From contig CM067366.1 in NCBI GenBank assembly GCA_034401795.1, forward strand, positions 85,421,647 through 85,485,646: a stretch of DNA of 64,000 bases. Reading direction: 5' to 3'. Origin of the DNA: Chaetoderma sp. LZ-2023a (Eukaryota > Mollusca > Caudofoveata > Chaetodermatida > Chaetodermatidae). The notes beneath the pieces were generated by a model. It was given only the letters and a program-made list of their open reading frames with translations. It made no database searches and was not told the DNA's origin. The translations under genes were made by a program, and so were the position numbers. Shown here in pieces: positions 49,071 to 57,242 of this stretch (its first letter is position 1; each line of letters starts with the position of its first letter).

Positions 49071-49235
49071 GCGGCTGGTCGTTATTGTTCTAGAACAAAA
49101 GAATTCATGGAGAACAATGGCGACCAGCCGCCCAGAGGGGTAGAACAATAGCGACCAGCCGCCCAGGCGTATGAGAACAATGGCGACCAGTGGCACACGG
49201 TAGAGAGATTTGAGAACAATGACGATCATCCGTGC
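49071..49235. repeat. Inverted repeat plus tandem AGAACAATGGCGACCAG units
   Basis: GGGCGGCTGGTCGTTATTGT is mirrored by AACAATGGCGACCAGCCGCC about 20 bases later (ends about 49071 and 49133). Two to three further AGAACAAT(G/A)(G/A)CGA(C/T)CA units follow at about 30-45-bp spacing. It recurs at 62602-62766. Confidence 0.75.
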
Positions 49236-49389
49236 ACACTTGAGAACCTATATTTAGTATATGTGACTCATGGGAAAACCCCATTGGATAATATTAACCC
49301 CTAAAAGTTGTGTATTTTATGTTTTAACTTAGCGGCGTGCGCCACCACCCCCCCCCCCCCCCTCTCCGTGGCATGGTGGTAAAATTAAT

Positions 49390-49795
49390 AGGAGAATTTT
49401 GATTGGAAGCATTTTGATGCTAAATATTTTGATGCTGAATATTTTGATAATTTGATTGATTGCTGAATATTTTGATGATTTGAGTGGTTGCTGAATATTT
49501 TGGCTATTTGTTGCTGAATATTTTAATAATGTGAGTGGTTACTGAATATTTTGATAATTTGTTGCTGAATATTTTGATAATTTGAGTGGTAGCTGGGTAT
49601 TTTGATAATTTGATTGGTTGTTGAATATTTTGAGTGGTTGCTGAATATTTTGATAATTTGATGCTGAATATTTTGATAATTTGATGCTGAATATTTTGAT
49701 AATTGGTTGCTAAATATTTTGATAATCGGTAGCTGAATATTTTGATTGGTTGCTGAATAACTTGATTGGTTGCTGAATATTTTGAAAACGATTTG
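49390..49795. repeat. ~24-bp minisatellite (TTGCTGAATATTTTGATAAT)
   Basis: Variable-length units of TGCTGAATATTTTGATAAT with TTGATTGGT or TTGAGTGGT spacers are repeated about 17 times. It recurs at 62921-63326. Single related motifs (GAATATTTTGAAAATGATTTGACTG) also occur near 52080 and 52155; listed here as GAATATTTTGAAAAT plus GATTTGACTG. Confidence 0.9.
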
Positions 49796-50469
49796 ACTGT
49801 GCAAATTTTAATTTCTTATTAGGCGATGTTAGGTAAGAGAGAGGTGGTCTGATAACAGAGCTCGAAGGAGGCGGAGGAGGAGGGATGAGGAATGCTATCT
49901 CGGCCACCTTCTGCCTGGCACTGTCCGTTAAGAAAATGCATAAAGGTGGTCGCTTGTAGAGGTGTCGCGAGGGATGAGGAGGATGGCTGACGTATGCTAC
50001 CGTACTCGCCGAGGCGTCGTCTTGCGCGATATCTCTGTACGAATATTTTGAAAATAATTGATTATAAGCCGTTGTTGGTTTAGCCACCATCAACCCCCTC
50101 CGTGGTTTAAATCATTAAAAAAAATGGTAGTCATTTAATTATTAAATTTTCAAAATTGTTGTGGAAATGGTCATCATTGACGATCGATGTTGTATAATAT
50201 ATATAGATAGTTTTATCTACCGTATTTTAAGCATCAGCCATTTAATTATCAAATCTAAAAAATATGAACAAAACGTGTTTCCCAGTCATTTAATTTTCAA
50301 AGGAATCATACAAATATGAAAAAAATGCGTACACAGTCATTTAATTTTCAAAAATCAGACACGTACACAGTAATTTTCCCAGTTTTAGATGTTGAATACT
50401 ATTATATAGATAGTTTTATCTATCGTATTTATGTCCTTAAAGTGGCAGTCATTTAATTATTAAATTTTC

Positions 50470-50728
50470 AAAAATATGAACAAAATGCGTTCCCAGTGAA
50501 CGTCAATGCATTAATCGACTACGAACAATAGCGTACAGATGGCCATTTAAAACAGTAGCGTCCATCGATCACTTTTGACAGATCAGAATGTGTGCTTGTG
50601 TATGCATGTGTGAAGAGGGTTGTTGTGTGGAAAAACTTTATTACATTATTTTATTTTTTTGAACAGATAAAGAGTTCTCTTTCGAAGGATTTGTGGGCCC
50701 TGAAAAGGGCCGTGTATTGAGATAGGTC
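50470..50728. other. AT-rich unique sequence
   Basis: No gene seen. CAGTCATTTAATTATTAAAT motifs, also at about 50130, 50450 and 51543, end here. Confidence 0.5.
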
Positions 50729-51025
50729 TCAGTCTTCGCAGATCCGCACAGGCGTGGTTGTCAGTTTGGTAACAAACTGTGCCATGTTTGCTTTTTGTAT
50801 ATCAGTTGGAGTATCACCGATTACAGGCCACCCATGCGGATACTGTTTGGTTGTTAATAGACAATAGCACTCCTTGCAGGTGTACACCATCTCTTTAGGT
50901 TCTGTTTTCTTGATCATATGCCTGCAGACCCTCTTGTGTTTCGACCGCCGGCATATGGTGTCACGGATGTCAATGGAACACCAACGACATCGCACATACC
51001 CAGTGTCTGATCCGTCAAAGTACTG
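50729..51025 (-). CDS. Cys-rich ORF, possible zinc-binding C-terminal exon
   Basis: The frame is open from a TAG at 51026-51028 to a TGA at 50729-50731 region and lacks an early ATG; a GTG at 50995 is the first alternative start. It encodes VRCRWCSIDIRDT, ICRRSKHKRVCRH, VYTCKECYCLL and ends RICED. Two CxxC pairs and a Cys/His-rich basic linker suggest zinc binding. The layout faintly recalls the C-terminal Cys-rich domain of piggyBac transposases, but spacing does not match well. It may be a terminal exon, or a transposase remnant. Function is unknown. Confidence 0.4.
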   Translation of the reverse strand, partial: QYFDGSDTGYVRCRWCSIDIRDTICRRSKHKRVCRHMIKKTEPKEMVYTCKECYCLLTTKQYPHGWPVIGDTPTDIQKANMAQFVTKLTTTPVRICED

Positions 51026-51029
51026 CTAG

Positions 51030-52430
51030 CCATTTAGCCGAATGTACATTAACATTTACATTTATACTACATCGCTCTACTACAAAAAATGTAAGGAATA
51101 TCACGTGAGATGACTATCGACCTATTAAAAACTGTTGCGTACTGGCCTCATATAATGGCACATACATGCGGGCGAAAATATTGGATATGTTTACAGGCTA
51201 GACGCGATGGATCAGTTTGTTAAATGGTTAACGCGCATAGAATCTGTGCATGTTAAAAAAGTATCCGGAGAAATATGTTTTCTCTGACCACCTCGTTATT
51301 GTGCATAAAGCATCTTTGATTCGCTTTTAATCCCTCAAGGTGTGTGCAAACGCGTTAACCTTCATCTAAAACTCTCAAACATGAAACTAAGTGGCATCCT
51401 ATCAGTCATTTAATTTTTTTTAAACAGCAAAGTGCATCGCTATGTGGGTAATATATAGGTAAACCAAGCGATGTTGTATGTATAATATTATATAGATAAT
51501 AATCTTGCATCTATCGTATTTAAGGAGTGGTCTTTAAAGCGACAGTCATTTGATTATTAAATTTTAACAATTGTTATAAAAATGGTGCCGAACAATGTCC
51601 ACCATTGTCATCGTTGACGAATAATGACGAGCACCCTTGTATGGTTTAACATATTAATTAGGTGGTCGATGCACTCCCTTGTGGTTGTAGTAAAAGGTAT
51701 TTTGAAACTAAGTGGAATTGTGGCTTCCTATGTCAAATTGTCGCATTGAACAGCACTTTTTGAAGAGTTTGTGAAGGCACTGGTGCGAATTGTAGCTTCC
51801 TATGTCAAATTAGTATCAAAACTATTCGCTTAAACTACCAATGCGCCACGATTTAGGTTTGAAAAATCAGAAAATAACAGAATATTTTGAAACTAGCACG
51901 AATTGTAGCTTCCTATATCAAATTAGTATCCACCTTCGTTGCCCCTCCGTGGTACTGTGGTATCTAAGGTGAAAATAATAAGAAAGGTGGTCTGATAACG
52001 GAGATCGTAGGAGGAAGAGGAGGAGGAGGAGGAGGGATGAGGTATACTAGCGTACCTGTTTACAAGTCGTCAATGCGCGTATGAATATTTTGAAAATGAT
52101 TTGACTGTAGTGTTAGCAACAACTTTCGATCAAATCGTTTCCAAGTTATTTAGTGAATATTTTGAAAATAATTTGACTGCGGTGTTAGCATCAACTTTTG
52201 CTAACATCATTTCCAAAATATTTAGCTAGGATGTAGATCCCTGGAATGTCTGGAACACCTCGCCAGTCAGCCAGTTAAATGTAATAAAACTAGGAATAAT
52301 TACCATGTCCGGGTACACACAGTATGAATGCATTATGAGTACCTAGTCAATGAGACCCCCAACAACAAAAATAATATAGTTGGCTAACCATTGTATAGAC
52401 ATTGTGGCCGCAACCACCTATTACCAATAC
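51030..52430. other. AT-rich DNA with diverged relatives of the duplicated block
   Basis: No gene. Segments such as GATAATAATCTTGCATCTATCG (in parts GATAATAATCTTG and CATCTATCG), GCGACAGTCATTTGATTATT, and 52000-52095 (GAGGAGGAGGAGGGATGAGG then a GAATATTTTGAAAATG end) are diverged versions of 49850-50150 and 50400-50470. The segmental duplication was thus preceded by older tandem copies. Confidence 0.5.
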
Positions 52431-52434
52431 CGAC

Positions 52435-52675
52435 CATCACCACCACTAACACCACCACCATCACCACCATCACCATCCCTCTATAACCACCAGCACCACT
52501 ACCCACTACGCACCAACACCCACCACCAAGTATTAACCCCACCACCATCATCCACCACAACACCATTTTCCACCAACCCCACCGCCATCACCACCAAGTT
52601 CAACATCACCCACTCCGATTTGTATATCGAGGGATGTGGGGTGGGGTGGGGTGGGGTGGGGTGGGGGGGGGGTCC
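52435..52675. repeat. (CAC/CCA)n microsatellite and G-run
   Basis: CACCAC-rich sequence to about 52612, then GGGGTGGGGTGGGGTGGGG at about 52636-52672, which has quadruplex-forming potential on the plus strand. ORFs across it are artefacts. Confidence 0.9.
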
Positions 52676-53010
52676 CAGATGGGAAGCTACAATCATCAAA
52701 CCAACATGCACATAAGGAACCAATGTTTTATTTGTATCCATATTTTTACATTGAAGAAAATATTACATATGATAAAACATATAGTTACTGTAGCATAAAC
52801 AAATAGTCAATGTTCTGGAGATCCATTTATCGATGACTGATTCCTTATGGATCAGATCCATCACCGACATCATCATCATCATTATAGTCAGCATCTAGAT
52901 AGTTCCTTATATACTTCTTGATCAGAAACGGCTTCATCATATGCATACCCCTCAGTGATAAAATCTTTAGTTTCCCGATGAATTATTTTAATGAGCATAG
53001 AGTTCTGTAA

Positions 53011-53433
53011 TCATCTCCACTGGAACATTATCTCTATACACTTTGTAACTAAAGCATCAGCATATACGGAAATAGACACATTGCCTACACCATTTGGGTC
53101 TGTGTTCACTTCACCATCCTCATCTTCTAAACCTGATTGTTCAGCATCTAAGACCTGCTTAATATTTAGGAATATGGTAAATAGTTCCTCATTGCCTATG
53201 GCTTCTTTTTCATCTTCACCTTCATCTTCACTCTCAGACTCTGCTGAGTCATCACCGGCTTCATTCCCTGACTTCGTTGTCTTATCATCTTCACTATTCA
53301 TCTCTGTCGTTTCTTCATCTTCACTGTCTAGATTTTCGCTATCTTCATCATTATGGAATCGGATCTTATGCCGCGTCAGGTCATTTGACCTATTAAAAGT
53401 TGAATCACATTCAAAACATTTATGTCTCGGCAT
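53011..53433 (-). CDS. C2H2 zinc-finger ORF with acidic tail
   Basis: The 140-aa ORF starts at an ATG with A at -3. Residues 6-27 form one classical C2H2 finger (CFEC, then H22 and H27; C-X2-C-X12-H-X4-H), followed by a strongly acidic Ser/Asp/Glu region (about 30-80) and a mixed C-terminal part. After the TGA the same frame continues as a plausible protein (LIKIIHRETKDFITEGYAY) to about 52885, and another frame then reads KYIRNYLDADYNDDDD. This suggests a longer ancestral product broken by a stop and a frame change. It could be a host gene or an ORF of an unrecognised mobile element. Confidence 0.5.
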   Translation of the reverse strand: MPRHKCFECDSTFNRSNDLTRHKIRFHNDEDSENLDSEDEETTEMNSEDDKTTKSGNEAGDDSAESESEDEGEDEKEAIGNEELFTIFLNIKQVLDAEQSGLEDEDGEVNTDPNGVGNVSISVYADALVTKCIEIMFQWR

Positions 53434-53599
53434 ATTGATTATAGGGTAAATCTAGTAAGTATTCAAGTTACAAGGTTCTTCAAATAAATCTGACTGCCTA
53501 AGGCAACCTAACTACTCTGCAGTTACACATCCAATGACTTTGCGATGTTTAAACTGAAATGAGAAAAGGGAGTGAATTTGTACCGTTTATAGGATTATA

Positions 53600-54195
53600 T
53601 GTACTGTGGCCACAAATCCGCAACATGCACCCACAAATCTGCAACATGCCGCAGCAAATCTGCAACATGCGACCGCAAATCCGCACCATGCAGCCACAAA
53701 TCCGCAACATGCAGCCGCAAATCCGCAACATGCGGCCGCAATCCGCAACATGCGGTCGAAATCCGCAACATGCGGCCCACATGTGGCAGCACATGTATGC
53801 ATGCATTTTGGCATGTATGTGCGTTCAGGCATGTACATACACTTGTTGCTATCTGCAACATGCGCCCGCAAATCTGCAACATGCGGCCGCAATCCACAAC
53901 ATGCGGTCGCAATCCACAACATGCGCCCGCAAATCTGCAACATTCACCCGCAAATCTGCAACATGCGGCCCACATGCAGCTGCACATGTACACATGCAAT
54001 TTGGCATGTATGCATGTTCAGGCATGTACATACACTTGTTGCCATCTGCAAAATGCACCGTCAAATCTGCAACATGCACCCGCAACATGCGGCCACAAAT
54101 CCGCAACATGCAGTTGCAATCCACAACATGTGCCCGCAAATCCGCAACATGTCACAATCCACAACAAGCGGTCGCAATCCGCAACATGCGGTGGT
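53600..54195. repeat. 20-21-bp minisatellite with ~240-bp higher-order repeat
   Basis: Units such as AGCCGCAAATCCGCAACATGC repeat from 53620; a GCATGTATGT/CACTTGTTGC segment interrupts at about 53785-53855 and again at about 53970-54045, so the higher-order unit is about 190-240 bp. Because units are near multiples of three, three plus frames stay open for 200 codons or more; no real gene is implied. Confidence 0.9.
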
Positions 54196-54340
54196 GGTTG
54201 GTGGTAGTGGTGCTGGTGGTGGTGCTGCTAGTGGCGGTGGTGGTGAAGGTGGTGGGTGATGGTGTTGATGCTGGTGGTGGTGGTGGTGGGTATTGGTGAT
54301 GATGATGGTGGTGGCGGTGGTGGTGGTGGGTGGTGTTTGC
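54187..54340. repeat. (GGT)n microsatellite
   Basis: GGTGGTGGT-rich sequence with GAT interruptions directly after the 20-21-bp minisatellite. Confidence 0.9.
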
Positions 54341-54344
54341 TGTC

Positions 54345-54816
54345 GCAATGTCTGGACAAATAGATAGCCAGCAGAGCCAGTCATTCCAATGATAAATTTT
54401 CAATAATAGTCTTCTGGCACATGCATGCGCACAAGGCGCACACCAGGGCATGCACACACATACACATGCACAAGGGCACAACATATAACTAGCAGTATCG
54501 CATATTAGCATGTATGCATACAAGCGAGACCTTTATTAAACCCTCATTGACATACCCTCTCCAACCTATATGCCATTTTTCAGACACCATGCTCTCACAC
54601 ATTCTGACCACAATGTCTAGACAAATGGATAGCTGTCAGAGCCAGTCATTCCGATGATAAATTTTCAAAAAATAGTCTTCTCTAGGGCTGCAAGTATGAA
54701 TATGAAGAAATTTGCTATGGGTTGGCGGGTGTGTGGGTGTTGGTGGTGGGTTAATGCATGGTGCTGGGTGGAGGTCATAGTGGTGGTGGTTATATAATTA
54801 AACGCACTGGCTCAGG
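54345..54816. repeat. Two copies of an AGCCAGTCATTCC repeat
   Basis: CAATGTCTGGACAAATAGAT...AGCCAGTCATTCCAATGATA (54347-54415) recurs as CAATGTCTAGACAAATGGAT...AGCCAGTCATTCCGATGATA (54610-54682). Both end AATAGTCTTCT. The same motif family is near 18.86 kb. No gene. Confidence 0.7.
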
Positions 54817-54836
54817 ATCTCCCAAGGTTGGGAGAT
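54817..54836 (-). terminator. Perfect hairpin in the element 3' region
   Basis: ATCTCCCAACCTTGGGAGAT is a 9-bp perfect stem with a 2-base loop about 85 bases after the ORF2 stop. Two AATAAA-like signals (CAATAAAATAAATAAA) precede it. It may mark the RNA 3' end or be recognised by the RT; its role is not known and 'terminator' is only the closest class. Confidence 0.35.
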
Positions 54837-54921
54837 ATTTTTTATTTATTTTATTGTCTGAGATTTGTTGTTTGTTTGATAGAGGCGGTATGGCCTATAA
54901 AATATGAATAATATATATCAT

Positions 54922-57240
54922 TCATTCTGAAGGTTTTTGAAGAGTTAATTTCGAATTAACCAAGATGTCACGTAGATTGGAGTTTTTCTTAAAGGCTATC
55001 ACTGGACGCAAATTGAGAGGTTTTTTCATTTTATCCTGCAATTTATGATATTCATCTTTCAAAATTTCAGAAATTTCAACATTTTTTCGATTGTATGTTA
55101 AAGTGAATGGAATAATTTCACGTTGATCAGCAAGACCAGGGTCCACGTTTATGCCACTCGGCCATTTTGTTTTCAGTTGCTTAATCCAAAATGATTCTCG
55201 AAGTTTTCTTTGTTTATCAGTCTCTTCGGCCGTAGCAGAAAGAGGCAGTTGCTCAATAGGCATAATTTCAAAGTGTCTATCGACAGAATGACCAGGAAGA
55301 TTGAAATGTTGAGCTACGTTGGTGTCCTCGTCGTGTCTAATATCGCAAAGGTGTCTAGTTGCTCGCCATCTGAAAGGGCATTTTGTTTCACCGACATACT
55401 GCTTTTGGCATAATTTGCAAGATATTAAATAGATAACATTTTTAGAATCGCAATCTAAATTAGACTGAAGTTGGAATTTGCTTTTGTTCTGATAACTGAC
55501 AAATGTTGACTGATTAGGTAGATAGAGGTCTAATTTACACCTCTTCTTTCCACATTTCTGAGATTGTCCTACGCCTATAATCGGACGATTGTGACGAATT
55601 TTGGTAGGCTTTTGATCGGCAGCCTTATCAGTAATAGTTTCCAAATCATGTAAAGTTTCGGATTTTATTTTGCGCAAAAATCGTGTTGAATATCCCCTCG
55701 GTTTGAGGGCTTTAAATAAGGTGGAACACGCAGATTCAAAATTCTTTCTATCACTAGAATTTCGGTGAAATCGGATAATCTGTGATTTGATAATACCTTT
55801 AAAAGTATGAGGTGGATGGAAAGATTTCTTATGCAGTAGTTGATGGGAATCGGTGGGCTTAAAGAATACTTTGTAATCAAGAAGCCCACTCGTGTTATAA
55901 TTTACACCTTTGTAGAGAGTAACGTCCAAAAAGTCTACCGACGACTGGTCGATGTTGGCTTTAAGTTTGATGTTAGGATCGTGATTGTTCAAAATAGTGA
56001 AAAATTCATCAAACTCTTCCCTCGAATGATTCCAGATCATAAAAATATCATCGAGGTAACGGCGGTAAAATAAGGGCTGCTTAGGACATTTGTTAAGCGC
56101 ATCTTCTTCCCACTCAGCTACATAGATGTTGGCAAAACTAGGACTAAAACGTTTACCCATAGCGCATCCACAGATTTGTTGGTAGATTTCGCCAGCGAAT
56201 TCGAAATCATTGCCCTTTAAACTCAGCTCCAGGAGAGCTAATATTTCGCTAGTGGGCCTATTGTTATCAGGATATTTATCAAATGCTCTGCGAACAGAAG
56301 TCAAACCCCTTTCGATGTCAATGTTTGTGTACATAGCATCGATGTCGAGGGTTATCAAGAGTGAGTTTGGAGGAACAGAAATTTTGGAGACCTCGGATAG
56401 GAAATCCTCAGTGTTGTTCAAAAAGCTGAAATGTCTATTCGCAATTGGTTGTAGGTGGTAATCAATAATTTCACTAATTCGATAAGATTCAGAGCCGCAA
56501 TCAGAGATAATAGGTCGACCCGGTGGTATCATAGGGTCGGACCATGACTCAATAGGTTTATGAATTTTTGGCAAAAGGTAAAACGTACGTGGATTTGAAT
56601 CTCGTTTAGCAGTAAGGTATTTAAACTGCTTTTTCGTTATGGCCTTGTTGTCAGCCATTTCTTTAAGGATTCCATTAAATTTATCACAATTATTTTGCCA
56701 GAGTGGTTCGTCTAATTTGCGGTAGTGTTTCAGATTACTGAGTTGCCGATGCGCTTCACGAATATAATTATCCTTACGCATTATTACAGTAGCAGATCCC
56801 TTGTCAGCAGGCTTTATAATGATGTCATTGTTTTTACGCAAACCTGTTAAGGCTAAACGTTCTTGATATGACAAATTTTGATGATTTTTAGGAAATTCTA
56901 AATTTTCAACACGCTCCTTGATAGCTTTTATACTATCAGGGATCGCAGGGTCAACCAACTTCGAGTTAGGTGCCCATCCAGTTTTTTCAACAAAAGGTAG
57001 AAAGTTGTTTTTCTTGGAATTTCGAAAAAAGTCTGCTAATTTTACACGGTGAGAAAATTCTTCAATTTCCCATAAGCCATTATCTAAAAGGGCATCTATG
57101 TCGACTTTGGGCCGTGGTGTTGGTACATATGTTAGACCCAGATTTAGCAACGATCTTTCTGCTTCAGACAATGTAGAACCAGTTAGGTTAATGATATTAC
57201 AACCTAGGCCAATTTCTGGGTGGTTAGTACCCTGACCCAT
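54922..57240 (-). CDS. Penelope-like ORF2: reverse transcriptase with GIY-YIG endonuclease
   Basis: 772 aa, uninterrupted. The N-terminal part (1-210) has the IIIKPADKGSATVIM segment (140-154) typical of Penelope-like proteins. The RT core runs about 215-480: FYLLPKIHKP (220-229), GRPIISDCGS (241-250), motif A LITLDIDAMYTNI (295-307), MGKRFSPSFANIYV (361-374), and the catalytic YLDD at 395-398, followed by VDFLDVTLYK. A linker with CGKKRC (563-568) leads to a GIY-YIG nuclease: VIYLISCKLCQKQYVGET (602-619), an Arg/His block RWRATRH (624-630), HFNLPGHS (645-652) and the likely catalytic Glu in RESFWIKQLKT (681-691). It is expected to copy RNA at nicked targets. Translation probably depends on reinitiation after ORF1, because the ORF1 stop and ORF2 start read TAACTATG. 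Confidence 0.93.
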   Translation of the reverse strand: MGQGTNHPEIGLGCNIINLTGSTLSEAERSLLNLGLTYVPTPRPKVDIDALLDNGLWEIEEFSHRVKLADFFRNSKKNNFLPFVEKTGWAPNSKLVDPAIPDSIKAIKERVENLEFPKNHQNLSYQERLALTGLRKNNDIIIKPADKGSATVIMRKDNYIREAHRQLSNLKHYRKLDEPLWQNNCDKFNGILKEMADNKAITKKQFKYLTAKRDSNPRTFYLLPKIHKPIESWSDPMIPPGRPIISDCGSESYRISEIIDYHLQPIANRHFSFLNNTEDFLSEVSKISVPPNSLLITLDIDAMYTNIDIERGLTSVRRAFDKYPDNNRPTSEILALLELSLKGNDFEFAGEIYQQICGCAMGKRFSPSFANIYVAEWEEDALNKCPKQPLFYRRYLDDIFMIWNHSREEFDEFFTILNNHDPNIKLKANIDQSSVDFLDVTLYKGVNYNTSGLLDYKVFFKPTDSHQLLHKKSFHPPHTFKGIIKSQIIRFHRNSSDRKNFESACSTLFKALKPRGYSTRFLRKIKSETLHDLETITDKAADQKPTKIRHNRPIIGVGQSQKCGKKRCKLDLYLPNQSTFVSYQNKSKFQLQSNLDCDSKNVIYLISCKLCQKQYVGETKCPFRWRATRHLCDIRHDEDTNVAQHFNLPGHSVDRHFEIMPIEQLPLSATAEETDKQRKLRESFWIKQLKTKWPSGINVDPGLADQREIIPFTLTYNRKNVEISEILKDEYHKLQDKMKKPLNLRPVIAFKKNSNLRDILVNSKLTLQKPSE

Positions 57241-57242
57241 AG

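Larger units (their letters stand above)
46194..50469. repeat. Segmental duplication, left copy
   Basis: From 46194 the sequence matches 59723 onward at an offset of 13529 bp, changing to 13531 after a poly-C run (10 versus 12 C near 46908/60437), and continues to the window end. All sub-repeats and open frames compared in the two copies are the same. Contents: ATT and CAT microsatellites, a 21-bp triplet repeat, a degenerate tandem block, an inverted repeat, and a 24-bp minisatellite. No gene is supported in it. Confidence 0.95.

Noticed and set aside
53559-54299. 246-aa Cys/His/Met-rich protein on the plus strand
   Set aside because: It is a translation of the 20-21-bp minisatellite and GGT microsatellite; other frames are equally open.
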